Shown: positions 9,115-20,312, counted from the first letter of the stretch. The stretch: DNA of 64,000 nucleotides from Mycetohabitans endofungorum (GCF_002927045.1 NZ_PRDW01000009.1:103236-167235); one strand, 5' to 3'. The notes: generated by a model not told the origin, from the letters alone. Program-made: numbers and translations.

Positions 9115-11523
9115 ATGCAATCGACGACGCCTGACGCCTCTCCTCCTCCGGCCGGCCCAAAGCGCAAGCGCGCGCTATGGTGGCGGGTTTTGCTCGCGCT
9201 GGGCACCCTACTGATCGGGACGATACTGGCGCTGGCGCTAGTGCTGTGCTACGCGGTGGTCGTTGCCGAGCGCAACCTGCCGTCGTTGGACGCATTGACG
9301 GACTACCGGCCCAAGCTGCCACTGCGCGTCTATACGGCGGACCATGTGCTGATCGGCGAATTCGGCGAGGAACGCAGGCGTATCGTGCGATTCGACGAAA
9401 TCCCGGAGGTGATGAAAAAGGCGGTGCTGGCGATCGAGGACTATCGCTTCTACGATCATGGCGGGGTTGACCTGACCGGCATCCTGCGCGCCGGCGTGGC
9501 CAATTTCACCCGGGGCGGCAATGCGCAAGGCGCCAGTACGATCACAATGCAGGTGGCACGCAACTTCTTTTTATCCAGCGAGAAAACCTACACCCGCAAG
9601 CTGTACGAGATGCTGCTCGCGTACAAGATCGAGTCAGCGTTAACGAAGGATCAGATTCTCGAGGTCTACATGAATCAGATCTATCTCGGGCAACGTGCAT
9701 ACGGTTTCGCCAGCGCGGCGCGCGTGTACTTCGGCAAGGATTTGAAGGACGTGACGCTCGCTCAGGCGGCCATGCTCGCCGGGCTGCCCAAGGCGCCATC
9801 CGCATACAACCCCGTGGTAAACCCCCGGCGCGCGAAGATACGCCAGGAGTACATCCTGCAACGTATGCTCGAGTTGCACTACATCAACACGGATCAATAC
9901 GATGCGGCGATACACGAGCCGATCGTGCTCAAGACGGTGAGCGCGCCGTACAGCGTGCACGCTGAGTACGTGGCCGAGATGGTGCGACAATTGATGTACG
10001 CACAGTATCGCGACGAGACCTACACGCGCGGCTTCGAGGTCGTGACGACGATCGATTCGGCGGATCAGGAGGTCGCATACCGCGCCGTGCGCAAGGGCGT
10101 GATGGACTACGACCGCCGCCATGGTTACCGTGGACCGGAAGGGTTTGTCGAATTGCCGCAGGATGCCGCCGAGCGCGAGCAGGCGATCGATGACGCATTG
10201 CTCGAACATCCGGACAACGGCGACCTAGTCGCCGCCGTCGTCACGCAAGCTGGCCCGCACGAGGTCAAGGCTTCGCTGATCGACGGCAACACCGTCACCA
10301 TCCGAGGCGACGGACTGCGCTTTGCTGCCGCAGCCTTGTCCGGGCGTGCACAGCGGAACCAGCGCATCCGCCCCGGATCGATCATCCGGATCACCAAGGC
10401 CGAGGATGGTGCGTTCAGCATCGTGCAGTTGCCGCAGGTCGAGAGCGCGCTCATCGCGCTCTCGCCGCAGGACGGCGCGATCCGCGCGCTGATCGGTGGC
10501 TTTGATTTCAACAAGAGCAAATTCAATCACGTCACGCAGGCGTGGCGCCAGGCCGGTTCGAGCTTTAAGCCGTTCATCTATTCGGCCGCGCTGGACAAGG
10601 GACTGGGGCCAGCGACGATCATCAATGATGCGCCGCTGTACTTTCCGCCAACCACACCCGGCGGCCACGCGTGGGAACCGAAGAACTACGGCGGCGGCTA
10701 CGATGGTCCGATGACGATGCGCACCGCGCTGCAGAAGTCGAGGAACCTCGTATCGATCCGGATCCTGAGCCATATCGGCACGCATTACGCGCAGCAGCAC
10801 ATCACGCACTTCGGTTTCGATGCGGACAAACACCCTGCCTACCTGCCGATGGCACTCGGCGCGGGGCTCGTCACGCCATTACAGATGGCCGCCGGCTATG
10901 CGGTGTTCGCCAACGGCGGCTACCGGATCAATCCCTACCTGATTGCCGAGGTCACCGATGCGCGCGGCGCGCTCGTCGCGCGTGCGCAGCCGGTGGTGGC
11001 CGAGCAGAATGCGCCGCGCGCGGTTGATCCGCGCAATGCGTACATTATGAATAACCTGCTGATCGGTGTCGCACAGCGCGGAACGGGCGCCAAGTCGAAC
11101 GCACTCAAGCGCGTGGACATCGGCGGCAAGACCGGCACGACCAACGACTCGCGCGACGCCTGGTTCGCCGGCTACCAGCATACGCTGGTCGCTGTCGCAT
11201 GGATCGGCTTTGACAGCTCGCGCAGCTTAGGCGATCGCGAAACCGGCGGCGGCCTCGCATTGCCTATTTGGATCGATTACATGGGCCGAGCGCTCAAGGA
11301 CAAACCCACCTACACCATGCCCCGCCCGCCGGGCATCGAAGACATCGGCGGCGAGCTATACTACGCTAATATGCTGCCGGGTTCAGGCTTCGTGGCAGCG
11401 GTCGACATGCCCGCCTCGGCACTGACTGGCGAATCGGCAAGCGCCGCCTCGGACTCGGGTGTCAACGCGAGCGTAGACGAATCCGAACGACAGGACATCA
11501 TGAAGCTGTTCAAGGGCCAGTGA
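9115..11523 (+). CDS. mrcA: Penicillin-binding protein 1A (bifunctional transglycosylase/transpeptidase)
   Basis: An 802-residue class A PBP that polymerises and cross-links peptidoglycan at the inner membrane. It has an N-terminal membrane helix (about residues 22-45). The glycosyltransferase 51 domain has catalytic Glu108 in EDYRFYDHGG and the block GASTITMQVARNFF. An OB-like insert follows. The transpeptidase domain has SSFK (Ser482, Lys485), SRN at 542 and KTGTT at 672. It is divergent from the pilus genes, the conserved Burkholderiaceae arrangement. Expected length, no anomaly. Confidence 0.96.
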   Translation: MQSTTPDASPPPAGPKRKRALWWRVLLALGTLLIGTILALALVLCYAVVVAERNLPSLDALTDYRPKLPLRVYTADHVLIGEFGEERRRIVRFDEIPEVMKKAVLAIEDYRFYDHGGVDLTGILRAGVANFTRGGNAQGASTITMQVARNFFLSSEKTYTRKLYEMLLAYKIESALTKDQILEVYMNQIYLGQRAYGFASAARVYFGKDLKDVTLAQAAMLAGLPKAPSAYNPVVNPRRAKIRQEYILQRMLELHYINTDQYDAAIHEPIVLKTVSAPYSVHAEYVAEMVRQLMYAQYRDETYTRGFEVVTTIDSADQEVAYRAVRKGVMDYDRRHGYRGPEGFVELPQDAAEREQAIDDALLEHPDNGDLVAAVVTQAGPHEVKASLIDGNTVTIRGDGLRFAAAALSGRAQRNQRIRPGSIIRITKAEDGAFSIVQLPQVESALIALSPQDGAIRALIGGFDFNKSKFNHVTQAWRQAGSSFKPFIYSAALDKGLGPATIINDAPLYFPPTTPGGHAWEPKNYGGGYDGPMTMRTALQKSRNLVSIRILSHIGTHYAQQHITHFGFDADKHPAYLPMALGAGLVTPLQMAAGYAVFANGGYRINPYLIAEVTDARGALVARAQPVVAEQNAPRAVDPRNAYIMNNLLIGVAQRGTGAKSNALKRVDIGGKTGTTNDSRDAWFAGYQHTLVAVAWIGFDSSRSLGDRETGGGLALPIWIDYMGRALKDKPTYTMPRPPGIEDIGGELYYANMLPGSGFVAAVDMPASALTGESASAASDSGVNASVDESERQDIMKLFKGQ

Positions 11524-11574
11524 GCACGCCACACAAGCGCGGCGCGCACGGGGCATGATGCGCAGCGCGGCGGC

Positions 11575-11910
11575 TCACGACGCGCGCGCGAGCGTGACCG
11601 GCTGGCCCGCATGCAGCGACACCGCGGCGGACAACGTCGCAAAAAACTCGGTCGATGTGCGGGTATCGCGCCACACGCCGTCAACATACTTGAAGTGATA
11701 CCCACCAGACTTCGCTGCGATCCAGATTTCGTGCATCGGCGGCTGCAAATTCACGATGATCTTCGAATCGTCGTCGAATTCGAGCGTCAGCACGTTTGCG
11801 CTGCGCTCGCATTCGACGTCGATGCCCGCCTCGTCGGCCGCATCCTCGATGGCCGTCTGCACGGCGTCGAGCGTCTGTTCGGCTAGCTCCAGGTATTCGG
11901 TATCGGTCAT
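11575..11910 (-). CDS. cyaY: Iron-sulfur cluster assembly protein CyaY (bacterial frataxin)
   Basis: A 111-residue frataxin homologue that modulates iron delivery and IscS activity in Fe-S assembly. The acidic first helix ([12 protein letters not shown], then [13 protein letters not shown]) provides the iron-binding ridge, and the beta-sheet block [18 protein letters not shown] with [13 protein letters not shown] is the frataxin signature. The ATG at 11910 has a GGTGGAG box. An in-frame start four codons earlier is less likely. It is divergent from lptM and convergent with mrcA. Confidence 0.93.
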   Translation of the reverse strand: MTDTEYLELAEQTLDAVQTAIEDAADEAGIDVECERSANVLTLEFDDDSKIIVNLQPPMHEIWIAAKSGGYHFKYVDGVWRDTRTSTEFFATLSAAVSLHAGQPVTLARAS

Positions 11911-11945
11911 GCTAAACTCCACCGGTTAGATTGACAGGGTCCGTC

Positions 11946-12269
11946 ATGCGTGTCGTTTCAGGATTGTCGGGCATTGTAGCGGGTCCGCGCCGTGCCATCG
12001 CGGTGTCGTATGGTATCGTGGCCTGGGGCGTTGCCGTGCTCGCGGGCTGTGGACAGCGCGGCCCGTTGTACTTGCCCAGTGTGCCGCCGCTGCCTGAACG
12101 GCCGGCCTTCATCGCACAACCGGCGTCCGCCACCGCTGCATCGTCGGCCAGCAGTGCCATGGGCGCATCCGCGACGCCATCCCCCGACCCATCGCAGCGC
12201 GGCCTTCGGACCGCGCCCAACCTGTCTGTCCCGCGGTCTGCCTCCGATACTGCCCAACCTGCCCGCTAA
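11946..12269 (+). CDS. lptM: LptM-type lipoprotein (LPS translocon maturation)
   Basis: A 107-residue lipoprotein. A hydrophobic signal segment ends in the lipobox LAGC followed by GQRGPLYLP, the short conserved core of LptM (YifL). In Escherichia coli this core promotes correct disulfide formation in LptD of the LPS export complex. The remainder is a low-complexity Ala/Ser/Pro tail. The gene sits between cyaY and lysA, its classical position, and ends three bases before lysA, so the two are probably cotranscribed. Confidence 0.88.
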   Translation: MRVVSGLSGIVAGPRRAIAVSYGIVAWGVAVLAGCGQRGPLYLPSVPPLPERPAFIAQPASATAASSASSAMGASATPSPDPSQRGLRTAPNLSVPRSASDTAQPAR

Positions 12270-12272
12270 TTC

Positions 12273-13535
12273 ATGGTTAATGCCTTCGCCTACGTCAACG
12301 GTGAACTGCACGCCGAACGCGTGCCCGCCGGCCAGCTCGCCGAACAATACGGCACGCCGCTCTACGTCTATTCGCGTGCCGCGCTGACCGACGCATACCA
12401 GGCCTATGCGAGCGCGTGCACCGGCCGCCGCGCGAAGATCCATTATGCGGTCAAGGCCAACAGCAATCTCGCCGTGCTGAACGTGTTCGCGCGCCTGGGC
12501 GCCGGATTCGATATCGTTTCCGGCGGCGAACTCGCGCGCGTACTCGCCGCCGGTGGCAAGCCGCACGACGTGGTGTTTTCCGGTGTCGGCAAGAGCACCG
12601 CCGAGATGCGCATTGCGTTGGATGCGGGCGTGCGTTGCTTCAACGTCGAGTCGCTGGCCGAATTGGCGCGACTGAACCAGGTCGCCGGTGAATCGGGCCA
12701 GATCGCACCGATATCGCTACGTGTAAACCCCGATGTCGATGCGAAGACTCATCCGTATATTTCGACGGGCCTAAAGGCAAACAAGTTCGGCGTCGCCTTC
12801 GACGATGCACGTGCGGCATATCGCGCGGCGCTGGGCATGAAACATTTGCGCATCGCGGGCATCGACTGCCACATCGGCTCGCAGATCACCGAGATTTCCC
12901 CCTACCTTGATGCCATCGACAAGGTACTCGAGTTAGTCGCGCAAGTCGAGGCAGACGGCGCACCAATCGGCCATATCGACGTCGGTGGCGGCCTGGGCAT
13001 TCGCTACGACGACGAAACGCCGCCGGACATCGGCACGTTCGTGAAAGCGATACTGGACCATTTCGATCGGCGTGGACATGGCCATCGTGAAATCTGGTTT
13101 GAGCCTGGCCGTTCGCTGGTCGGCAATGCGGGAATCTTGCTGACCCGCGTCGAATACTTAAAGCCGGGAGCAGTCAAGCATTTCGCGATCGTCGATGCAG
13201 CGATGAACGACCTCGCCCGCCCCGCCATGTACGACGCGTATCACGCGGTCGACGCGGTCGCGCCGCGCGATGGCCAGCCGCCGGTGATCTACGACATCGT
13301 CGGCCCAGTGTGCGAGAGTGGCGACTGGTTGGCTCGCGATCAGTCACTCGTACTGAAGTCCGGCGACCTGCTCGCGATACGGTCAGCCGGCGCATACGGG
13401 TTCGTGATGAGCTCGAACTACAACACCCGCCCCCGGGCCGCCGAGTTACTGGTGGACGGCGCGCGGGTGCACGTGGCCCGCCGACGCGAAACGCTCGCGC
13501 AGTTGATGGACGACGAATCGACACTGCCCGACTGA
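12273..13535 (+). CDS. lysA: Diaminopimelate decarboxylase
   Basis: Last step of lysine synthesis: PLP-dependent decarboxylation of meso-diaminopimelate. The 420-residue alanine-racemase-fold protein has the PLP lysine in HYAVKANSN (Lys61), GAGFDIVSGGEL, the phosphate-binding HIDVGGGLGI, the EPGRSLVGNAG motif and the C-terminal CESGDWLA with GAYGFVMSSNYN. The ATG follows the lptM stop by three bases with no obvious ribosome site, consistent with translational coupling. Confidence 0.96.
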   Translation: MVNAFAYVNGELHAERVPAGQLAEQYGTPLYVYSRAALTDAYQAYASACTGRRAKIHYAVKANSNLAVLNVFARLGAGFDIVSGGELARVLAAGGKPHDVVFSGVGKSTAEMRIALDAGVRCFNVESLAELARLNQVAGESGQIAPISLRVNPDVDAKTHPYISTGLKANKFGVAFDDARAAYRAALGMKHLRIAGIDCHIGSQITEISPYLDAIDKVLELVAQVEADGAPIGHIDVGGGLGIRYDDETPPDIGTFVKAILDHFDRRGHGHREIWFEPGRSLVGNAGILLTRVEYLKPGAVKHFAIVDAAMNDLARPAMYDAYHAVDAVAPRDGQPPVIYDIVGPVCESGDWLARDQSLVLKSGDLLAIRSAGAYGFVMSSNYNTRPRAAELLVDGARVHVARRRETLAQLMDDESTLPD

Positions 13536-13768
13536 GCCGGGTGACCGCTCAGAAGGTACCGCCGCGCGGCGCAATGTCGTCGCCCTGCAGCGACACTGAC
13601 CGGCTGCTCCACATCGGCTTGCTCCTGTTCGCACGATAGCGTCCACGCCTCATGCGCTCGCGTTGTCCATTCGCCGGTTAAGCGCAATCATCGTTACATT
13701 GCGCCGCTCTCTATCGGCTTGGACGCGGCACATGCGCACAATATTCCCATTTTTATGCCATGCGACTG

Positions 13769-13793
13769 AAAAAAACCGCCGGTATGCGGCGGT
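13769..13793 (-). terminator. Intrinsic terminator of resB-ccsB
   Basis: On the minus strand a seven-pair stem ACCGCCG/CGGCGGT with a five-base loop is followed by a run of seven T residues (13775-13769). It lies 35 bases after the ccsB stop. The rest of the lysA/ccsB convergent spacer (13536-13827) shows nothing further. Confidence 0.85.
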
Positions 13794-13827
13794 CGCGATA
13801 CCGGTCGTCACCGTGCAGCGGCGGCGC

Positions 13828-15075
13828 CTAGAGATTACCGTAGCTGTGCAAGCCGGACAGGAACATATTGACGCCGAGGAACGCAAAAGTCGTCACGAGC
13901 AAACCGGTCAGCGCCCACCATGCCGCCGGCGTGCCACGCAACCCTTTCATTAGCCGCATATGCAGCCAGGCCGCGTAATTCAACCAGACGATCAACGCCC
14001 AGGTTTCCTTCGGATCCCAACTCCAATAGCCCCCCCAAGCCTCGGCAGCCCACAACGCACCAAGAATGGTCGCGATCGTGAAGAACGCGAAGCCGACCGC
14101 GATCGACTTATACATCACGTCGTCCAGCAATTCGAGCGAAGGCAACCGATCGTCCAGCATGCCGCGCTGCTTGAGCAGATAGGCCACCGATACCATCGCC
14201 GACAACGCGAAGCTGCCATAGCCGATGAAATTCGCCGGCACATGGATTTTCATCCACCAGCTTTGCAACGCCGGCACGAGCGGCTGAATGTGTTGCGCGT
14301 CGCGTGATATCGAGTACCACATCAGAAATCCGACGGCCGCGCTGATCACCAGCAGCACGAATGCACCCAACGCCCGCGTGCGGTAATGCGATTCGTAATA
14401 AAGATAAAATAGCGCAGTGATCAGGCAAAACAGCACGAACACTTCATACAGGTTCGAAATCGGAATGTGGCCGACATCCGGACTGATCAGGTACGATTCG
14501 TACCAGCGCACCATCATCCCCACAAATCCCATCCATACCGCCGCCCAAGTCAGCTTCGAGCCGATCGCGCCGCCCGAGGCCGAGCGCGTCAGCGTGCCGA
14601 TCCAGTAAAACACGGTCGCGATGACAAACAGCGCGCTCATCCATAGGATCGCCGACTGGCTCGACAGCAGGTACTTCAGAAAAAACGTCGACTCGGCCCG
14701 TGCCAGGTCGCCGCGATACAGCGCCACGCCGGACAGTGCCAGCACCGCGATGCCCAGCGCCAGCCATCGAACCGGCTTCCAGCGCCAGGCCAGCACGACC
14801 AACGCCGGCACGGTACCGCACAACACGCCGACGTCATACACGTTCATGTACGCGTGATAGCGCGACAGCGCAAAGCCCGCGCCCACGATCACCAGCAACG
14901 CGAACAACCAGTCGAGCAGCGTCAGGCGGTGCAGCAGCGCACGGGTATCAAAGTCTGGTAGCCCGGCCAGCGGCCCCTCAACCGACGCAGTGGCTTGGGT
15001 GGCGCACGGCGGGCGTGACGCCGTATCCACCGCGGAGTCCCGGGCGGGCCGGGAAGATGAATGAGTCAAATCCAT
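13828..15075 (-). CDS. ccsB: Cytochrome c biogenesis protein CcsB (heme-handling CcsA/ResC type)
   Basis: A 415-residue multi-spanning membrane protein of the system II cytochrome c synthetase. It carries the heme-binding tryptophan-rich motif WGGYWSWDPKETWA near the C-terminus and conserved histidines (KIHVPANF, LHMRLMKG) between helices. With ResB it moves heme outward and attaches it to CXXCH apocytochromes. The chosen ATG at 15075 lies five bases after the resB stop. A longer in-frame extension would run into resB and is dropped. Confidence 0.93.
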   Translation of the reverse strand: MDLTHSSSRPARDSAVDTASRPPCATQATASVEGPLAGLPDFDTRALLHRLTLLDWLFALLVIVGAGFALSRYHAYMNVYDVGVLCGTVPALVVLAWRWKPVRWLALGIAVLALSGVALYRGDLARAESTFFLKYLLSSQSAILWMSALFVIATVFYWIGTLTRSASGGAIGSKLTWAAVWMGFVGMMVRWYESYLISPDVGHIPISNLYEVFVLFCLITALFYLYYESHYRTRALGAFVLLVISAAVGFLMWYSISRDAQHIQPLVPALQSWWMKIHVPANFIGYGSFALSAMVSVAYLLKQRGMLDDRLPSLELLDDVMYKSIAVGFAFFTIATILGALWAAEAWGGYWSWDPKETWALIVWLNYAAWLHMRLMKGLRGTPAAWWALTGLLVTTFAFLGVNMFLSGLHSYGNL

Positions 15076-15080
15076 AATCT

Positions 15081-17387
15081 TCACTTTTGCGGAGATCGCA
15101 AGGAGGTAGGTGCCGACGTGTTGGAGGCCGACGTGTCGCCCGTTTGCGACGACGGTGCGTCGTCGCCGGCATTGGACGAACGCGTAGCGGCATTGGACGT
15201 GGCAACATGCGACAGGCCTGCATCGAGCGGCCGCACACCCAGCGCCGCACCAAGCGCGTCGCGCATGCGCACGTATTCGCCAGCAAAATCGAGCGTTCTG
15301 CGGGCCGTGGACATGGCCATCAGGACGCGGGTGCCGCCGTGCTGTCCCTCGGGCTTGAGCCAGATCCACAGGCGGCGTTCGCGCACGTAGAACATCGCAA
15401 AGATGCCCAGCACGAGCAGGATGCTGCCAAGATACACGAGAGGCTTGCCGGGCGCGCGGGTCAGCTGAAACACCGACGCCTGGACCTGCTTGAAGGAGTC
15501 AAGTTGCAGGTACACTGGCGCGCCGTAGAAAAAACTGTCCGACAACGCGTGAATGGCGCTTTGCATGAAACGCGTATTGTCAGCGTCAGGCGGCGCGGGC
15601 GGCTCCCCGGCGCGCTCCCGCGCAATCTGCCACACTTCCCAGAGCGCCCCTTCGAGCATCCGCAACAACAACTCGGCTGCTTTTTGCTGCTCCGCGTTCG
15701 GCACCGAATGGTCAATGAACTCGGCCACGGCCTGGAATCCGCCGTTCGGGGGCACACCGGCGGGCATGCCGTCGGGGCGCGCGCCGCCGGCGAACAGGTT
15801 CAGCACGCGCTGGGCGCTGTCGCGCAAAGGGCTCTGCAATGCACTATTGCTGGCCGATGGCATCGACCGTACGGCGAATCGGCGCGCCGCCTCGTCGCGC
15901 ACGGCGGGATCCGCCAGCGCTGCACGCAGCCGCATCCATTCATTGACGGAGCCGGCGTTGTCCGCCGGAATGCGCAAGTAGCGGAACGGATCATCGGGAC
16001 GACTGCGCATGCCTGCCAGGAACACTCGCTGGCCATCGATCAGCACCGGCAGCATGTAATTGTTATATTCGTGCGCCTGCCCGCTTTTGTCGCGAATCTT
16101 GAACTGCACGGACGGGCCGACATTGCGCAGCTCGACCGGTTTCGAGGTCTTCGCGCCCGACCCCAACCGTTCGTCAAACGCCTGTTTGAGCGATTGGTGC
16201 GATACGCCGCGCGCATCATTCCGCCCAGCGCCGTTGGACACGTTCTCGACATTGATGGCACGAAAATCCGTGAACTCGACGGTGTCGCCCTGTCCGAGCG
16301 ATCCCAGCGGCATCGACGCGCCAATCGTACCGGCAAGCGGCACGGGCTGGCTGCCGGTGCCAGTCATCGGGTAAGCGCTTATGCGCATGGTCGAGCCACC
16401 ATCCTGGAAACTGGATTGGTAAATAGCCACGCCGTCGTAGACGAACGGCTTGTTGACTTCGACACGCGCCGGGATGCGCTTGCCGCTATCATGGTCGACC
16501 ACGACGATGTCGCTGGCGAACAACTTGGGCATGCCAGTCGAGTAATAGTCGACGATAAACTTATTCAACTCGATCGAGAATGGCAAATCCTGGATCAAAG
16601 AACCGTTCTGCTGGTTCAGTATTGCCGTGGACACATGCTGGCCTTCCGGCACCCAGGCGTAGCCCCGAAAGGTTGGGTTGGACGCCGACAACCGGTGCTC
16701 CGGGCCAATCTGGCTGATCACCTGGTTGGACTGCACAGGGGTCTTGTTGAATAGCCACATTTGCAGCTTGATCGGCAGGTTGCTGTCGAGCAACCCACCG
16801 AGGCAAATCACGACGATCGCCAGATGGGCGAAGATATAGCCGAGCTTATTGAATGCGCCACGCTTGGCAGTGATCAGCGTTGCCGTCCCGTCGGGTTCGT
16901 CGCGCGGCACGACTCGCATCTGGTAGCCGAGCCGGCGCACGAGCTCGCCGAGCGTCTGCGCGGCGTACTCCCGGTCCATCGTTGCCACATACTCCGCGTT
17001 GTGGTGGAATGCGCGCAAGCTGCCCTCGCGCACGCGCTCCTTCCAACTTTTCATGTCGGCGATCATCTTCGGCGCATTGCGAATCACGCACAGCGAGATC
17101 GACACGATCAGGAACGCGAGAATCAGCATGAACCACCACGCGCTGTACATCGTGTATAGCCCGAGCGCGCGGAAGATGTCGGCCCAGAACGGACCGAATT
17201 GGTTGACGTAGTTCGGGTAGGGGTCTTCCTGCGTCAGCACCGTGCCGATGACGCTCGCGATCGCCAGAATGACCAGCAGGCTGATCGCAAAGCGCATCGA
17301 GCTGAGCAACTCGATCGCGTCGCGCACGATCCGGTGTTCGGTACGAATCTGCACGCCCGATGTTGAAACACTCAATTCACACTCCAT
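15081..17387 (-). CDS. resB: Cytochrome c biogenesis protein ResB
   Basis: A roughly 768-residue partner of CcsB in system II heme attachment. Membrane segments are visible at MRFAISLLVILAIASVIGT, WWFMLILAFLIVSISLC, IFAHLAIVVICLGGLL and, at the C-terminus, VYLGSILLVLGIFAMFY, with a large periplasmic domain between the third and fourth. The start is uncertain. ATG 17387 is given, but TTG 17375 has a GGAG box six bases upstream and yields MSVSTSGVQ, close to relatives. Longer versions cross the cytochrome terminator at 17415-17457. The C-terminal roughly 60 residues are a Ser/Thr-rich tail. Confidence 0.9.
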   Translation of the reverse strand: MECELSVSTSGVQIRTEHRIVRDAIELLSSMRFAISLLVILAIASVIGTVLTQEDPYPNYVNQFGPFWADIFRALGLYTMYSAWWFMLILAFLIVSISLCVIRNAPKMIADMKSWKERVREGSLRAFHHNAEYVATMDREYAAQTLGELVRRLGYQMRVVPRDEPDGTATLITAKRGAFNKLGYIFAHLAIVVICLGGLLDSNLPIKLQMWLFNKTPVQSNQVISQIGPEHRLSASNPTFRGYAWVPEGQHVSTAILNQQNGSLIQDLPFSIELNKFIVDYYSTGMPKLFASDIVVVDHDSGKRIPARVEVNKPFVYDGVAIYQSSFQDGGSTMRISAYPMTGTGSQPVPLAGTIGASMPLGSLGQGDTVEFTDFRAINVENVSNGAGRNDARGVSHQSLKQAFDERLGSGAKTSKPVELRNVGPSVQFKIRDKSGQAHEYNNYMLPVLIDGQRVFLAGMRSRPDDPFRYLRIPADNAGSVNEWMRLRAALADPAVRDEAARRFAVRSMPSASNSALQSPLRDSAQRVLNLFAGGARPDGMPAGVPPNGGFQAVAEFIDHSVPNAEQQKAAELLLRMLEGALWEVWQIARERAGEPPAPPDADNTRFMQSAIHALSDSFFYGAPVYLQLDSFKQVQASVFQLTRAPGKPLVYLGSILLVLGIFAMFYVRERRLWIWLKPEGQHGGTRVLMAMSTARRTLDFAGEYVRMRDALGAALGVRPLDAGLSHVATSNAATRSSNAGDDAPSSQTGDTSASNTSAPTSLRSPQK

Positions 17388-17414
17388 TCGGACGCTGCCC
17401 GCGCCCCTGCCAGC

Positions 17415-17457
17415 AAAAAAAGGGTGACGGCACTGGCATCGCCGGCCCTCACCCTTT
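17415..17457 (-). terminator. Intrinsic terminator of cytochrome c4 gene
   Basis: On the minus strand a nine-pair outer stem AAAGGGTGA/TCACCCTTT, with an inner GCCG/CGGC helix, is followed by seven T residues (17421-17415). It separates the cytochrome c4 transcript from resB and supports starting resB downstream of this point. Confidence 0.8.
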
Positions 17458-17489
17458 GTAGTTTTCACCGGCGGCCCGCCGCCGCCGCA

Positions 17490-18149
17490 TTACCGCAAGC
17501 CGCTGATGTAGTCGGCCACCGCCTTGATCTCATGATCACTGAGCCGTGCCGCGATCTGGCTCATCGGCACGTTGTTGTTGCGCGTGCCTTCTGCGAACGC
17601 CCTCAATTGGGCGATCGTGTAGTCGCTCCACTGCCCAGCCAGGCGCGGATACTGCGCCGGGATCCCCGCGCCGGCAGGTCCATGACAACCCGCGCACGCC
17701 GGCACACCCTTTTCGAGGATGCCGCCGCGCCAGATCTGCTGGCCCACCGCCACCAACGCGTTGTCGCTCGCGAATCCGCGCGTTTGCTGCTGCGACGCGA
17801 AATAGGCCGCCACGTTCGCTGTGTCCTGGTCCGACAGCACAGCGGCAAAAGGTGCCATCACGTCATTCTTGCGCTCCGGTTGCTCCGCGCCCGGCTGCGT
17901 CTTGAAATCGCTCAATTGCTTAACGGTATAGTCCGCGTGCTGCCCGGCAAGCTTCGGGAATGCCCCGCTCGCGCTGTTGCCGTCCGTGCCATGACACGTC
18001 GCACACACCTGGGCGGCAACGGCCTGTCCTCGGTTGAGGTCCGGCTTTGCCGGCGCATCCGCCGCTCCTGCCAACCCCGCCCATCCTGACGCCGCAACGA
18101 TTCCTGCCAACATCTGAAGCACGACCACAGACCTGCTCAATCGGTTCAT
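17490..18149 (-). CDS. Diheme cytochrome c (cytochrome c4 family)
   Basis: A 219-residue periplasmic electron carrier. A signal peptide (basic MNRLSR, hydrophobic core, cleavage near GLAGAADA) is followed by two homologous heme domains with CATCH and CAGCH. Distal methionine ligands are likely in the segments before FAAVLSDQD and in NNVPMSQIA. Each half ends with a helix of the AAYF or ADYI type. It resembles cytochrome c4, which passes electrons to terminal oxidases. Its heme would be attached by the ResB-CcsB pair encoded next to it. The ATG at 18149 has an AAGGTG box. Confidence 0.9.
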   Translation of the reverse strand: MNRLSRSVVVLQMLAGIVAASGWAGLAGAADAPAKPDLNRGQAVAAQVCATCHGTDGNSASGAFPKLAGQHADYTVKQLSDFKTQPGAEQPERKNDVMAPFAAVLSDQDTANVAAYFASQQQTRGFASDNALVAVGQQIWRGGILEKGVPACAGCHGPAGAGIPAQYPRLAGQWSDYTIAQLRAFAEGTRNNNVPMSQIAARLSDHEIKAVADYISGLR

Positions 18150-18263
18150 TCGCACACCTTGTTTCGTCTTGTAGGGAAGAGAACTGAGGTTCTGCAACAA
18201 ACGACGGTAGGCAACCTCCGGCGACCCAGTGGACACGCAATCGAATCGTCAGTAAACCGTCGC

Positions 18264-18273
18264 ATTGTACAAT
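18264..18273. promoter_or_regulatory. Shared palindromic -10 of divergent cytochrome c4 and engB
   Basis: The palindrome ATTGTACAAT places a TACAAT hexamer on each strand in the divergent spacer. It lies 78 bases before engB and 115 bases before the cytochrome start. The -35 positions are poor on both strands, so the call is tentative. Confidence 0.4.
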
Positions 18274-18351
18274 AACGCGCTATTCGCGATGATGCCAGCC
18301 CGGGGTTGCCCGGCCACTGCCCTTGCATTGCGCCGCCCTGTTGGTGATCTC

Positions 18352-19020
18352 ATGCCCTTGTTACATCAGTGCCGTTTTTTCACGACCGTCAACCATCTGC
18401 GCGACCTGCCGGCGACGATACAGCCGGAAGTGGCGTTCGCCGGCCGCTCCAACGCCGGCAAGTCCACGGCGATCAACGTGTTATGCAACCAGAAGCGGCT
18501 GGCGTTCGCGAGCAAGACGCCCGGGCGCACACAGCATATCAATTACTTCGCGGTCGGGCCGGCGGACGCGCCCGTCGCGCATCTGGTAGATCTGCCCGGG
18601 TACGGGTACGCCGAAGTGCCCGGCGCTGCGAAGGCGCATTGGGAAGCGTTACTGAGCACTTACCTGACGACGCGGCCGCAGATCCGCGGCCTGATCCTCG
18701 TAATGGATTCACGGCGGCCGTTCACGGAACTGGACCGGCGCATGGTCGAGTGGTTCGGCGCAACCGCGCGGCCGATCCACGTGCTGCTCACTAAATGCGA
18801 CAAATTGACGCGACAGGAAAGCATGAATGCTCTACGCGCCGCGCAAAAAGCCGCCACCGCTTACCAGGCTGCCGGTCTGCGCAGCGAGATTACGATACAG
18901 CTGTTCTCAGCCCTCAAGCGTATCGGCCTGGAGCAGGCTCACGCACTGCTGGAGCACTGGCTGGCACCGAACGCCGCTTCGCAAGCGGATGCGCAATCCG
19001 GCCCCGATGTGAGCGAATAG
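18352..19020 (+). CDS. engB: Ribosome biogenesis GTP-binding protein EngB (YihA/YsxC)
   Basis: A 222-residue GTPase needed for large ribosomal subunit assembly. G motifs are visible in order: G1 GRSNAGKS, G2 threonine in KTPGRTQ, G3 DLPGYG, G4 TKCDK and G5 SALKR. The N-terminus [18 protein letters not shown] matches the family, so the ATG at 18352 (GGTGAT box) is chosen over an in-frame start 29 codons upstream that overlaps the promoter. The C-terminal roughly 20 residues are a polar extension. Confidence 0.94.
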   Translation: MPLLHQCRFFTTVNHLRDLPATIQPEVAFAGRSNAGKSTAINVLCNQKRLAFASKTPGRTQHINYFAVGPADAPVAHLVDLPGYGYAEVPGAAKAHWEALLSTYLTTRPQIRGLILVMDSRRPFTELDRRMVEWFGATARPIHVLLTKCDKLTRQESMNALRAAQKAATAYQAAGLRSEITIQLFSALKRIGLEQAHALLEHWLAPNAASQADAQSGPDVSE

Positions 19021-19050
19021 ACATAAGGTGCCAATAAATGGGGCGCCGAT

Positions 19051-20234
<1,184 letters not shown>

Positions 20235-20258
20235 TGCCGCCCGCCTAGCATGGGCGCG

Positions 20259-20312
20259 ATCCAATGGACGCAAGCTAGCGAGGGCATCCAGCGAACGCAA
20301 GTCAGCGAAGGC
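20259..20312. repeat. Two imperfect 27-base tandem units
   Basis: Units at 20259-20285 and 20286-20312 begin ATCCA and share ACGCAAG...AGCGA.GGC, with 21 of 27 bases identical. They lie just after hemB in a convergent spacer with no gene. Confidence 0.6.
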
